Shown one piece after another: positions 11,688 through 23,159 of a DNA stretch of 64,000 nt. The DNA is taken from positions 14,052,709 through 14,116,708 of the forward strand of contig CM057003.1 of NCBI GenBank assembly GCA_029891345.1, written 5' to 3'. Each line of letters opens with the position of its first letter. The stretch's first letter is position 1. The translations under genes and the position numbers were made by a program. This stretch comes from Dryococelus australis (taxonomy: Eukaryota; Arthropoda; Insecta; Phasmatodea; Phasmatidae). The notes beneath the pieces were generated by a model, which saw only the letters and a list, made by a program, of their open reading frames with translations, did no database searches and had not been told where the DNA came from.

Positions 11688-13190
11688 CCTTCAGGTATCT
11701 ATATAAAAAATAAACCATTACTCAGTATTATTATGTCAATCAGTTACATAATTAAATTAATCCTCTTGACAAAAACTATCCAGTGTAAAACTCTACATCA
11801 GTCAGAGTATACAAATTGCATAAGTATCTCATAAATAATAATATAAATAAATAATAATAAATTAAATCAATTTTTTTTTTACAATTTACGCTCCCTTATT
11901 ACAATTTACAAAATTCAGTAGTATGTACATACACCTTGATAATCACTACAGAAAAATTAATAATCCTTGCTAAATATTTAACACAACAGGCAATAAATAC
12001 AAAACCAGAAACATGCTCATACGTGTGTAAGTACTGAAAACACTTGTAAGCTGAGAAGTGATTATGTGGAATAAGCAAGACCAGCCTACGCTGATGAACA
12101 AGCAGGAATCATTCACAATATTCACGTATATAAATATAAAGCTATTATATGTGCAAGAAAATAAATGTACTTAAACGCATACACTTGCCGCCCACTTTGC
12201 ATACGTAAAAACAAGTTCCTGTAAATTAAATGACAAAATAGAACACTAGTCGACTACAAAAACAAAACTGCAATTACGTAGGTCCTTATCTTTCAAATGC
12301 CTAATAAGGGCAGACTCTCGCAATCATAATAACTAGTACCCAAACACTTTAATCTAGTAAAACTTTTAAATCATTTACACTTATTAGAGTAGGAAACAAT
12401 TAAAGATTACAAAGAAAAATAATCTCAGTCACAGAAGCATTTATTTACCTATACGTTCAAAATGTTCGACTTCACGGATCACGGTGCTGTGAGAGTAAGC
12501 GATGTGGCTACTTTAGTTGTAGCAGATGGCAAATGCATTCATCAAATATGACTTTTTCCCGAGCCGCCCGAGTTCCGAGTTGCGGAAACATTGAACGAAT
12601 TTGTAAAAAAAAAATTTGTCCGGTGGAACGGCAGTCAAAGTTTACAGTCCGATTTTAAACGAGTAGGTAGATTATGAGCGCGGGAGAGGTAACTATAGTC
12701 CGTTCAAGGTTACTTCCAACTTTCCTAAAGCCCTGCTGAAGTTCTGCTTACAGGATATTCCGCCGTCTCTTGCAAACAAAGCTTAACTAAGTTTAGAAAT
12801 TCACACCTAAGGGAGAACGCTTCGCATTTGTGCACACTCAGTTTCATATCATCTTGTATAAGAACTATTTCTTATTAGGCATTACCAACACATATATTTT
12901 CTATCTGGTTTTATTTCTATAATTTATTAATGGAATATTATAATTTATGGATGAAATAAAAGTTAAAGTACAATTTAACCAAAAACCAGATACCGTTAAA
13001 GTTTCTCTCCCGCGAAATTCAATTGGCTAAACGAAGTTCGTCAAAGGAGACCACAACATAAAAGTCATTGTTTTATTAATAATAACAATGACAATTGGAC
13101 GAATTCAAGGGCGTATTTACATTTTCTGCGCGCCGCTTTGTACAGCTGCTACGCGAGGAACAGTGACGTCACTGCTCAATTCCTCTCCGC
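11688..13190. other. AT-rich block with a dispersed-repeat patch
   Basis: About 11.7-12.45 kb is very AT-rich and featureless. The patch at 12.70-12.79 kb (GTTACTTCCAACTTTCCTAA, then an AAGTTCTGCTTACAGG-like run) resembles 26.90-26.98 kb, between the two LTR-like sequences. A GGCTAAACGAAGTTCGTCAA stretch at about 13.02 kb resembles the outer end of the 26-kb LTR-like sequence. It may be a worn fossil of that LTR clade. Confidence 0.4.
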
Positions 13191-13923
13191 GTGTCGTCTG
13201 TCTGCCGCGCCAGGCGCGTGTTATTTCAGTCTGCCAGTTGTTTCGCGATTCGCGAAGGCTGGAAAGTACCTGCGTGGAGTGCCTACTGTAATAATACGAC
13301 CAATAAGAGTGGGCTCTGTAAGCAGCAAGGGGTGCATTTCCACAGGTTTCCAAACCGCAGCAAATCACCGGAAATATTCGCCAGATGGGGTTGAATTTTG
13401 CAAGCGGAAGAATTTTTCTCCGGGTAAGAGTGCTCCATTGTGTTCAGCGCATTTTCAAAATTACAGACTATGGAGAAACTCAGATGTTAAAAATGAAGTT
13501 GCTGCCCGAAGAAAAACTGCAAGGAGCTGAACTCGAACCTGGCGCCATTCCTACAGTTACAACAATTGAAAAGTCGCTTTGGAGAACCCAGTTCAATAGC
13601 GAGCGGGGGCGAATACTTTAGAATATAACGATAGAGCTAAAAGATACGCTATCAAGAAACGTGAAGAGGTCGCGGGTGCATTAATCGATGATGATGATCC
13701 AGCATTGGATCACGATGAGAACTGTAATGTACGCCGTGAAAATAAAACTGTTGTTACAAATACGCATCTACGTTCCATCGAAACACGGTACGAACCAGGC
13801 TGTGAAGTTGCTAGGAAATATTTAGTCATAGAATCTACAGCATGTGAATCAGCCTGTGAAAGCGGTGATTTGAATGACAGTTTTAATGAACCAGATGACA
13901 CGTCGGATGCAGTTATAGTCTAA
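13191..13923 (+). pseudogene. Broken THAP-domain gene (host or transposon derived)
   Basis: THAP domains are C2CH zinc-binding DNA-binding domains found in P-element-type transposases and in domesticated proteins. The N-terminal part shows SAYCNNTTNKSGL and VHFHRFP, matching the usual C-x-x-Y-x-C...FHRFP layout. The next part, in another frame, shows KRKNFSPGKSAPLCSAHF, the conserved C-x2-H end of the domain. A third frame gives LEPGAIPT, the short motif often found after THAP. Then comes an acidic C-terminal stretch ending in a stop at 13921-13923. At least three frame changes and replacement of the expected first Cys by Trp make it non-functional as one protein. No catalytic domain was seen downstream. 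Confidence 0.75.
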
Positions 13924-14473
13924 TCCATATAAGTGGTCTCAAATTTGACAGACGATGTGACCAAACCTACCCAATATGCAAACAGTAGATGCTCCCGCTC
14001 CTACAGTATTGGGTCTGCTGATGAACTGCTGCGGGATCCGTGTCGTTAGGTTGGCTATTTTGATGACGGTTTTGGAAGAAAATAGTACTCGGAAGTAAAA
14101 GACGTAATTTAAAACTTTAATTATACTTACACCATTTATGGTTTAAATTAGGTTTCTTGGGCTATTAGTAACGGGACTTAAAACACACGTTAGGAATTTA
14201 TGGCAGAGTATGTCGACACATAAGATCAGTAAACGTTTCCAGCCAGTGGCTAGCCATGTTTATGTTTCCAGTTTCCAGCCCAGTGAAGGCAGTTGTGCGT
14301 GAGCTTTTTTTCTCATCGTGTTTATTATACGAATATCTTATTGGTGTTGTCGGAATATTTAATCAGTAGTTAATAATTTTTTATTTGTTTTTTCCAAACA
14401 CAGTTGGTTTTAGGTACCGTTGTAGCGCGTTTTGTTGAGTGAAATGTAATATTAATCGGCACGTCGTTAAAAC
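13914..14473 (+). repeat. Dispersed repeat following the THAP remnant (copy 1)
   Basis: From TATAGTCTAATCCATATAAG onward this matches the minus strand of 37150-36580 in collinear fashion. Shared landmarks include AACTGCTGCGGGATCC, GTCGGAATATTTAATCAGTA and AATATTAATCGGCACG. Homology begins at the stop codon of the THAP frame. This fits one mobile family in which only this copy retains the THAP part. Confidence 0.85.
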
Positions 14474-14494
14474 TGCTCGATCCGCCATGCTCAC

Positions 14495-14805
14495 AGTAAA
14501 GTTGGTAACGATGGATGGGAAGTAGTTCCTTATCTTAACGTCGGAAAAAAAGCGTTAGGTAACCATTTCTGATCATTTAAATTATTTGTTTCGCTCTCGT
14601 ATTATGCATCGAAGTGTAAAAATGAACAGATTTGTAAAATATCTACTTTTATGATGATTCCACATTTTCACTTGACCGACGCATGAATAAAGTGACGAGG
14701 CCCATGACAATGTTAATCTTACATAAGGCGGAAGAATACACAACGTTCATACAAGTAGATCTTAAGCAGGGCTTTCAAAAGTGCTCATTTTACCGTGAAT
14801 GGTCT
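14495..14805 (+). mobile_element. TAGG-A MITE, copy A3 (left end missing)
   Basis: It starts inside the element at AGTAAAGTTGGTAACGATGG and continues collinearly to GTGCTCATTTTACCGTGAAT. The left terminal repeat and about 100 bp are missing, and the break abuts the THAP-associated repeat. Confidence 0.85.
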
Positions 14806-14874
14806 ACACATAACAATATTCAATTATGGAGAGTTCAGGTCTGTGTACCAGCAGTATTTTGATTCGCTCCGGTA

Positions 14875-15108
14875 TAGGATGTTCACAGTAAAGTGAGCAC
14901 TTTGAGGCCCTTGTTACGTTTTCCTTTCAGCCATTTTTTTATCCTTTAACCACCTTTTAAAATACATATTGCCATGTGTGTAAACAAGCATAGAGTGTAT
15001 ATTCCACCGCACTTGGAAGTTAACGTCAAAGCTAAAATAAAATATTCTTATCGACTATAATTAAAAATGAGGGGGCTTTCAAAAGTGCTCACTTTACCGT
15101 GAAGCATA
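14875..15108 (+). mobile_element. TAGG-B MITE, copy B3
   Basis: Ends TAGGATGTTCACAGTAAAGT and GTGCTCACTTTACCGTGAAG. The interior has CCACCTTTTAAAATACATATTG-like B-family sequence and GTTAACGTCAAAGC. Non-coding; only about 70 bp separate it from A3. Confidence 0.88.
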
Positions 15109-15876
15109 TATAAGGTTTTTAAAGCTCTTTGTGGAATGGAGTGTTTTATAAACTATTCGCAATTATATGTTGTGTAAGCAGTGGGCTGCGTCTTTGCCTA
15201 AGAGTTTAATTAATGGGATGGTTATTAATTTCTCTAATATTGTTAGCAGCAGTAAAGAAAGCTGCTGAGCTTACCTACTGCTAGAATTGCGCTCTAGTGT
15301 GTTTGGGATCTGCGTTTTTCTACGAGTCCACAACATGAGTTCCTGTTATACCAGTGTATGGAAAGGGAACACAGTTCAGACGATCTAGGTAAGAGACAGC
15401 AGATATTACGCACATTAGAAACACTATTCCCGAGCCATCCAACATACATTGAAACGGCTTTCCCACGCTACTGCATTTCATCGTGTACTGGTTGGAAAGA
15501 AGCGAAACTATTATTGTAGGAACCTGAACTGAAACTTTCCGCATACTTTCCACCAATAAAATTATAGGTTCACCGCTTAAAGTCCCATAGGTACACGAAG
15601 AACGACGAGAACACAGCCGTAAATTGAGGGAAATTGGTGCCAATCAATTAATTGTATATATTTCTCTAACTACGTATTTTTGTAACGACACAATTTTATT
15701 GTGAACCCTAAATTGCATACATTTTGTAAATCTATTTGGTTTTGAGAATTGTGTTAATTAAAACAAAAAGAGGATTAGTGCCCGGTAATTAAAATTAAAT
15801 AAGGAAATTCATATTTTCCTACAGTTACCCTCTCAAACTGAATGTCATGAGGTTGCTACAGATCCACGTTTTGCTA
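15109..15876. other. Spacer without recognised genes
   Basis: A 107-residue minus-strand frame at 15320-15643 has no recognised motif. Remaining sequence is AT-rich. No arrays or paired ends found. Confidence 0.45.
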
Positions 15877-16104
15877 TAGGCTATTCACGTTAAAGTGAGC
15901 ACTTTTGAAAGGCCTCTCATTTGGAATAATAGTCAATAAATATTTTTTTTACTTTAGCCTTAGACGTTAACTTCCGAGTGCGGTGGAATACACATACTGT
16001 GTTTATTACTTTCATGGCTATATTAATTTTAAAAATTGTTTGAATGATAAAATATAGCTATATGATAATGCCTCAAAAGTGCTCACTTTACCGTGAACAG
16101 TCTC
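15877..16104 (-). mobile_element. TAGG-B MITE, copy B4
   Basis: Ends TAGGCTATTCACGTTAAAGT and GTGCTCACTTTACCGTGAAC. Internal order is inverted relative to B1 (GACGTTAACTTCCGAGTGCG reads as the complement of the B interior). Non-coding. Confidence 0.88.
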
Positions 16105-17046
16105 CGATGTATGTTATAATGGATGATATGGTCGTGGAGTTAGGGGCGAGTTTTATACATGTGAGAGTGGTCTGATGGTCACTAAGAACGCTCTGTCGCT
16201 GAGTTTGGATGTATCCTAGGTCATTGACTCAAAGGTGTCTCGAGGTGAGGAATAGGGACTTTACCGTCTACGAGGTTGGTACTCTCTTTCCAGGAAACAC
16301 GTGCCATTAGCAGGCTCAGGTGGATGTCTGTTGCTGTAGTGCCTGCTTATCTTGACGTGTCATCTTAGCAAACAGAGGACAAGAAGTTCCCAGTAGAGCG
16401 GTCAGGTACGGGAGAAGCGAAGCAAAGTGGCCGCTATATAGTTGCGCATTTTCCAACCTGCTTAAACCGCCTGGGTTTCGTCTTTTACGCGCACAGCAAA
16501 AGGACAAATTTTAGCTGAATAATAAACAGGACTGTATACTTTCTGATTCAGTGTTATTCGTGTTTAAATATAAGTGAAATTCTCATTCTTTGATACTTTC
16601 TAGCTTAGTTGTTACCCGTGTTTCAATATAAATGAAATTATTTGTAGTAACTGGGTTATTCTCCCAGAAATCCTGTTGCTATACGAGACACCTAAAAAAA
16701 TCATGAAGTTCGCTTAAAATACCTCTTAAATACAAAATATTTGGAAAACCGAGAATGATTTGTGTGGTGAAATTATATTTTTTGTATAATAGATTTGCGT
16801 CATTTAGTCGCTTCTTTGATTCAATTTGCAGGAAATCTGTATTTTCATTACGCACTTGTAATTTTTTCAGTTAGCATATAGGTTTTATAAAAGGCCGACT
16901 TTGCTTCATGCCCGTTCTAATCAATTCTGTAGTATAGAAAAATAATCGTTTTCTAAAATGATATTTTTGTGATCATTATTGACACAATCACTTGCGACAT
17001 GATCTTCAACTCAATGGTGCGAACACACGCAATGATTACGTTTGAT
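16105..17046. other. AT-rich spacer
   Basis: Nothing recognisable apart from short open frames without motifs. It leads into the 34-bp array. Confidence 0.45.
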
Positions 17047-17322
17047 ACAGTTATAGCCGTATTTAAACCACAAGTAAAATACAGTTATAGCCGTATTTAA
17101 ACCACAAGTAAAATACAGTTATAGCCGTATTTAAACCACAAGTAAAATACAGTTATAGGCGTATTTAAACCACAAGTAAAATACAGTTATAGCCGTATTT
17201 AAACCACAAGTAAAATACAGTTATAGCCGTATTTAAACAACAAGTAAAATACAGTTATAGCCATATTTAAACCACAAGTAAAATACAGTTATAGCCGTAT
17301 TTAAACCACAAGTAAAATACAG
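17047..17322 (+). repeat. Minisatellite, 34-bp unit, 8 copies
   Basis: ACAGTTATAGCCGTATTTAA plus CCACAAGTAAAAT repeats exactly every 34 bp from 17047 (17081, 17115, 17149, 17183, 17217, 17251, 17285). Only single-base variants mark units 4, 6 and 7, so the array is young or well homogenised. Confidence 0.98.
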
Positions 17323-17527
17323 CTAATTTTACAACACTTTACTCTGACGTGTGCAAAACATGAACGGAAATCTTACTAGTAAGTCTTCGAGTTTATCACA
17401 ACCGTCGGGATACATAAGCAATTTCGTGTGTTTCATATAAGAATATGCTGCTGCGTGTGAAATAATTAACGAAGTGCGACAAGAAATAATTCGACAACTA
17501 GTTTCAAAAGAACTATTGGTAACGCAG

Positions 17528-17710
17528 ACCTCCCGTGGCGCAGTCGGTCGCTGCGTTGCCTGTCTGGGGTGCGGGAGGCTCTGGATTCGAATCAAAAGCA
17601 AGGTGTTAGTTTAAGTTAGGTCCCAAGTTAGTTTGTAAGCTGTCCTCTGATAAGTCATCATGTGTAACAGCGGCGGGGGAAGTTAATAAGCCTTATACAA
17701 TACAATGCAA
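17528..17710 (+). mobile_element. Second type of tRNA-derived SINE or tRNA pseudogene
   Basis: CCTCCCGTGGCGCAGTCGGT resembles a tRNA 5' end with an A box, and CTCTGGATTCGAATC resembles a B box about 50 bp on. The sequence continues about 110 bp past the tRNA-like part and ends near TTATACAATACAATGC, which suits a SINE tail better than a plain tRNA. It is unrelated to the S family. The head cannot fold with a perfect acceptor stem by eye. Target duplications not seen. Confidence 0.6.
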
Positions 17711-17934
17711 CTGTTTGTAGAAAGTACAACTTTTTTTTTGTCCTGTGCGCACACCACAACTTCAGTCTTCTAGATAAAACAGGAGGGAGTGGAAGTACTG
17801 AGAGGCTTTGGTCAGGTACAACTAGTCAGACCAATTAGGATAATGAATTTCGTCGGTTGGTGTTTGTCCCCGAGGCACAAGATTCTGGGAGCAGCAAAGG
17901 CCAAAGGCAGGTCCGGTCAAGTTCGCCTCTCTAA

Positions 17935-19838
17935 GGGCCTGTATTACCACCATCTGATAAAGTCCTGATTAAAAGTTAACAGTTAGATAACCCAAAAATG
18001 CGTATTACGACTCGCTGATACTGCCTATTCGGCAGGCTATCTATCAGCTGATAAATATATCAGGTACTTCGTCCACCTGATAGCTCTCTACCAGTATGTC
18101 AAATTGTGTGCTTGAGCAATATGGCGGCTAGTGGTAGGAGACGAATTGTATTTGACAGCGATTCCGATTATCAGGTTTTGGATTAAATGTTTCGCTGCCC
18201 TAGAAATGCAATGGCGACACATATTTCGAATAACTTACCTTTTTCGTCCATGTATTTGCATCCATTTTTTTCTACAATTGTCTTTTCTGACTGAATTAAG
18301 TTTACTAGTCCGGTGAAATACCATTGCAATTGAGTTCTCTCCCGTCAAAATGTATGTATATGCGAGAATTTGTTGTTAGTTTTATAGAAATATTATATAT
18401 GCAGTGCATTATTTTTGTATTTCATTAATGTAGATCATCGTAGGTGCCTTTTTGGAACAGTCGCCCCAGTGAAATGAATTTACACCTGTGCGCCACTTCG
18501 TAAAAGTGTTGTGTGCTGACTTATTCAATTAACATGACACTTGAGCTATTTCTTGAAACCAAGAAATTTAAAATTCACACTCTAAATACTACTTCGGGTT
18601 CTGTTTATTTTATCGGTGGGGTGGGGAACTAAAGTTTTACGTCTTTCGAGAGACGTGGTTGTTTTGTGGTTCTTCTTATGAGAAAGTAGCGATTGGAACT
18701 CACATTGTTTTGATGAAACAGTGGAAAAGTTTATTCGCACGGAAATATAATTCAATTTACTATTACTAGAGAAGATGGAAAACCGCGAAAATTATTTGAG
18801 CCAACATATCTTCTATAACCCTCTAGCTAGTTTATTCTTTCTTGATTAGATAAACAAGGCTGTGACTCGCCTAAGTTGTTTGCAGACCAATCACGAACGT
18901 TCTGCCGTATAGTGTCCCAATCCTCATTGGCCCAGTGAAATGGGGTAGTAACTCCATACACGCATGACATACATTAAGGAAAGAGAACTGTCGGGCATGC
19001 GTACAGTACCTCGGATCCTAGCAAACAGTCAACTTTTCCCGCGATAAACTATCATCTCTAACTATGACTCAAAAGTTTTAACTTGATCGAAAGGACTGTA
19101 TGCGATTAATGTGTCGCTCGCTGTCTGTGCCTATGCGAGAAATATTCAACACATGAATAACTTTGCATTTTTAATGCAATGAACTACACTAGAAGGGCGC
19201 ACATTTAGGTCACGCACATTTGAAAACATCCCGCGAAAACAAAACGCAATAAATACGTCACTGCTAAACCAATGTACGAAAAGCACAATGTAAACATGTT
19301 CAACAAATTTAACTTTCCACGTACAAATCGTTAGAAATTCAATTCAATAACTTTGGGTAAAACAAGGTTACTTTAACACCCCAAATACATTTCGAATATT
19401 CTAACAACAATTTATAAAAACATTATTTATAAAACACGAAAACCTTCTTCAGTGCTGTAATTCAGACGTCACTCCTTTTTTTATGGGAATCGGTCTTTCC
19501 CATCGTGTCTTGTCCAGCAACCTCTTAAAACGTTTTTAACAGAAAAAGCACATGTAAATCGTAAACATTACTTTTGTCCATAGAAGACTAAAACAGAGTT
19601 AATGTAGCCAACGCAACTAACCCAACTGTTACTATATTTCGAGTCCTAATGGATATTTCTATTGCCAACGAACAGAAAAAAAAAACCAGGTATCGTCCGA
19701 ACTTCCTGATAACTTGCTGATATATATTCGCGTGTTATCAGGTGGTCGTTATACACAAGAGCTGGTAAAACACTACTGATAGCCTTGTAAGCTGATAGTT
19801 ATTCAGCACTTATTTCAGAAGGTGGTAATACAAGCCCC
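17935..19838. mobile_element. 1.9-kb Harbinger-like DNA transposon remnant
   Basis: Terminal inverted repeats are GGGCCTGTATTACCACCATC on the left and, read inward from the right, GGGGCTTGTATTACCACCTT. TAA and CAA next to the ends could be a worn 3-bp target duplication. Both subterminal 150-bp zones are crowded with CTGATA or TATCAG. A translation start ATGGCGGCTAGTGG at 18121 gives MAASGRRRIVFDSDSDYQ before a stop soon after, reminiscent of the acidic N termini of transposon proteins. No transposase domain is recognisable. The superfamily call rests on ends and size only. Confidence 0.6.
18610..19065 (+). repeat. Dispersed repeat M, copy 1, inside the 1.9-kb element
   Basis: It matches the minus strand of 23160-23472 in order: CGTTCGTGATTGGTCTGC on that strand, the GTTATAGAAGATATGTTGGC block and CGGGAAAAGTTGACTGT. 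Its left part (CGTCTTTCGAGAGACG to the GTTTTGATGAAACAGT region) also resembles 35935-36065. Either M is internal sequence of a transposon family with several relics here, or it was inserted into this element. Confidence 0.75.
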
Positions 19839-20945
19839 AAGGGTCGTCGACCAACAAACCCTTTGTCTGTAAGAGCAGAAATATAATGTACTTCTTTCTA
19901 GGGTGAAAAATTTCAGATGGTTCTAGGTGAAGTTGAGCACCGCGAGATAGCAGCACCGACCCGTGGCCGAATCTGTCACTTTGTAGTTACGTTAAAGCGA
20001 GAGTTGTGCAGAAATATAACAGAATTTAATATTTCTAATGCTTGGGAAATTTTAAAACTTGTTCTTTTCTGTGGGACGTGTTTCCTAGAATTAACCTCAA
20101 AGACATCGGTCATTTTCTTTCCATTTTTGTTCATAGACACTTTGTTTACCGGTTTTTATATAAAAACAGCCATGAGGCATTCGAAAGACCGTTATCGGGG
20201 CGTACTTAGTTACAGAACACCATTTCGCCTCGTAAAGATAGTTAAGCGGTAGATGTCTTTATATAACTACTGTAAAATGTTACAGAATAGGGTCCCTGTT
20301 CCGTCGAACCAAACAATTAATATTATTTATCTATTTTCGGCTATAGCATGCAGTTAAGACACGATCGCATTTTATTTTTTTAACTAAACTCTTAACAATT
20401 GAATTTTCGTTTAATTAAAACTTCACTCATATAAATGCATAAAACGAACACAAAACGTAGAACTTGCAAATACGAAGTCATTCACTATAATAGAAAATTT
20501 TGTTTAAATAAGAGTTTAAAACAGGTTATCGAAAACAAAAAGCACGGTAGTTCACAAACACGTATTTTATTTATGTATGCCTTAAGGCCCCCGCCTACCT
20601 GCAGCTATTTTCCACTTTTGAGACTGAGGAGCGCAGGAGCGATAAGTACTACACTGTCACGCAAATCAAGTGCGCCATCGCCACTGAGCGCAAGGCTCTG
20701 AACTAGCGTGCAGTGTTCCCGTCGCGCAGCATGTATCTGTGGGACTTAAAGCGATGATTCTTATTATTATGGTATTATTATGGTTCAATGCCGGCCCTTG
20801 AGTAGTTATGTGTGTAATTGAAGCGTATATTTCGAGGTAGAGAGCTTTGAAAAGTCGAGTCCTAATATGCTCTACGACTTGACAGTAGTTAACAGGCCTC
20901 GTATGAAGTGTGTGTTCAACATCTCCTTAGGGCGTGAACCTCCTC
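19839..20945. other. Spacer with one isolated TTAA-flanked terminus
   Basis: A 111-residue frame at 19917-20252 has no recognisable domain. At 20582 the sequence TTAAGGCCCCCGCCTACCTG matches, in inverted orientation, the terminus at about 37240-37260. It looks like one end of an element of the same family whose other end is lost. The following 150 bp are GC-rich. Confidence 0.45.
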
Positions 20946-21369
20946 AAAGGATGTTCACGGTAGAGTGAGCACTTGCGAAATCAACCATAGGAAAAAGTCA
21001 CTGCTCCTACCTCTGCATATATTTTAACGGGCGCCGTGAGTGACATGCGCCCAGTTAAGTTGGTACCGATGGATGGGAAAGTAGTTCCGTAATTTAATGT
21101 CGAATAAAAAGTATTAGCTAATCATTTCTGTGAATTTAAATTATTTCTTTCTGTTTCTGTTGTTTTTTTTTTTAATGCGTCGAAGTGTAAAAATGAGTAG
21201 ATTTGTAAAATATTTACTTTTCTAATAGTTCCACTTGACTGACGCATGAATAAAGTGATGAGGCCCATGACAATGTTAATCTTACATAAGGTGGGAGAAT
21301 ACGCAACGTGCATACAAGTAGAGCTTAAGCAAGGCTTTCGAAAGTGCTCATTTTATCGTGAATAGCCTA
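20946..21369 (+). mobile_element. TAGG-A MITE, copy A4
   Basis: Complete from AAGGATGTTCACGGTAGAGT to CATTTTATCGTGAATAGCCT. Collinear with A10, A11 and A13 through TTTTAACGGGCGCC, AAGTAGTTCCGTAATTTAAT and GACGCATGAATAAAGTGATG. Non-coding; the 63-residue minus frame is a by-product seen in several copies. Confidence 0.93.
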
Positions 21370-21599
21370 TACGTATTTTTATTTCGTGTTATGATTTTTC
21401 GTTTGAATATTGTCCTGTCTTCGCCTTCGATCGTTGGGCAACACTAAAAATAGCAATAATAATATTAAAAGCACGTTAAAAAAAAAAAAAAAAAAAAAAC
21501 TTTGTTATAATGGTGGACATAACAAAAGTTAAGTAATAACATAGTTACTCAAATAATATATTTTTGTATAATACATCTTTTTCAACACGGAGACAATAT

Positions 21600-21934
21600 G
21601 GAATTCTTATTTTCAGTATACACTGAAACAGCGTTCAGCGGCGCGCAGAGATGTACAGCAAAATTTACTCCGCGGACTTGTATCATGTGACCAGGGCCAC
21701 GCCCCCACTACAGAGTACTTAGGAATATACAGGTGGAACAAACAATCAGTTGTAGCACGAACTCCAACCGCACACGCCAGCAAAATGGCGTCACTAGCCG
21801 CCTGCGACATGCCGGGACGCCGTTCGCCAATCAGGAGCTGGGAACTTACTTGCCGGCCGGGAACTCAGTCAATAGGGAAACTTACGTAGCATGAAGAAGC
21901 CAATCAGATACAAGGCCCGTTTGTGGCGTTGCGT
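21600..21934. promoter_or_regulatory. GC-box and CCAAT-rich block (possible old promoter)
   Basis: The stretch holds CCACGCCCCC (GC-box like), three CCAAT motifs (GCCAATCAGG, AGCCAATCAG and a reversed one) and raised CpG. An ATG in good context (CAAAATGGCG at 21785) opens a 34-codon frame. The combination resembles a vertebrate-style or transposon-carried promoter, but no gene follows. The neighbouring satellite argues against a live gene. Confidence 0.25.
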
Positions 21935-22465
21935 TTACCCTAATTTCGTTTACCCTAAAGTTAGGCCAAACGAAATTAGGATAAACACAGTTAGGCTATT
22001 CTCAATTAGGCCAAACGAAATCAGGATAAATACAGTTAGGCTGTTCGCTATTAGGCCAAACGTAATTAGGATAAACACAGTTAGACTATTCTTAATTAGG
22101 CTAAACGAAATTAGGATAACACAGTTAGGCTGTTCGCAATTAGGCCAAACGAAATTAGGATAAACACAGTTAGGCTATTCGCAATTAGGCCATACGAAGT
22201 TAGGACAAACTCAGTTAGGCAAAATGCAAGTTTCAGATTTTAGGATAAACGCAGTTAGGCTAATCGAAGTTAGGCGAAACGAAATTAGGACAACGCAGAT
22301 TCTGTCGAGAATATTCAAAAATGGACATTTTACGGTAAACGCGAAACGAGGTGAAAGGCAGTTAGGACAAACGCAGTTAGGCCAAATGTAACTAGGATAA
22401 ACGAAGTTAGGCTAAATGCATTTAGGGTAAACGCAGTAGGACAAACGGTACTAGGCCATTCGCTT
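21935..22465 (+). repeat. Satellite, 15-bp monomers in 45-bp units, each monomer starting TTAGG
   Basis: The 45-bp unit is three related 15-mers: TTAGGCCAAACGAAA, TTAGGATAAACACAG, TTAGGCTATTCGCAA. Unit starts (AGGCCAAACG) lie at 21963, 22008, 22053, 22098, 22142 and 22187. Beyond 22230 the order breaks up while the TTAGG-led 15-mer theme persists to about 22465. TTAGG is the usual insect telomeric repeat, so the resemblance is recorded, but a 15-bp monomer is not a telomere array. Confidence 0.93.
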
Positions 22466-23159
22466 AGGGAAAACGATGTGTACTCGGCCCGTTCCCAGAA
22501 TCTCGTGCAGCCAATCAGAGAATGGGCACGCCCGCATCAAATGAACCTCCACTCCGTTTATCATCTGTGACTTGAGCTACTCTGCGCCCTCGCTAATGTT
22601 TCCGAGAATATTTACGAGAATTCTCGGAGTAGAAACTAAAGTGAGTTTCGGCAGTATTTGAGGTTACACGGTACAAGTCCGCGCGCGGCGGCAAACATCA
22701 CAGTTCAAATAATGTTCGACGGCAATTGCAAATATTGATTTTACGGAGTATCAAAACACGTGCGTGCTGATATTTCCACCATCGCGCAGAGCAGCAAAAC
22801 GTTGCTACTGGTCTCGCCCAGGAATGCGTGACGTCAGCCACCTCATTTTGTTCGTTTTTCTCGCGCATATACTGTTTAATAAAACTCACCCCCGCAGCCA
22901 AGCGTGGTTAGCTCAGAGTCAGAAATATTGAAATAAAGCATGAAAAGCCGAACGAATAGAAGTTTCTGCGTATTCCTGAATACTTTTCGTAAGCACGTGG
23001 CATAATAGTGGTCTGCACTATTTTTTTGTATAATTGTTGTTTGCGCGTTTACGCGTATCTGCGCAAACAAATATACTGGCTATAGGATATAGGCTATAGG
23101 CCTACTACTTTTTTTTCCCCATAAAAGATAAAAATCAATTACCTAATCACTTACAGGTT
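22466..23159. other. Spacer without recognised genes
   Basis: Mixed composition, GC-richer at 22500-22700. A small palindromic patch TTTGCGCGTTTACGCGTA followed by TCTGCGCAAA lies near 23040-23066. No gene seen. Confidence 0.45.

Noticed and set aside
17047-17322. A CRISPR array (regular 34-bp repeat)
   Set aside because: There are no variable spacers; the whole 34 bp repeats directly, so it is a minisatellite.
21785-21889. A short gene with good start context (MASLAACDMPGRRS...)
   Set aside because: Only 34 codons, no recognised motif, followed by a satellite; promoter-like motifs alone are weak evidence.
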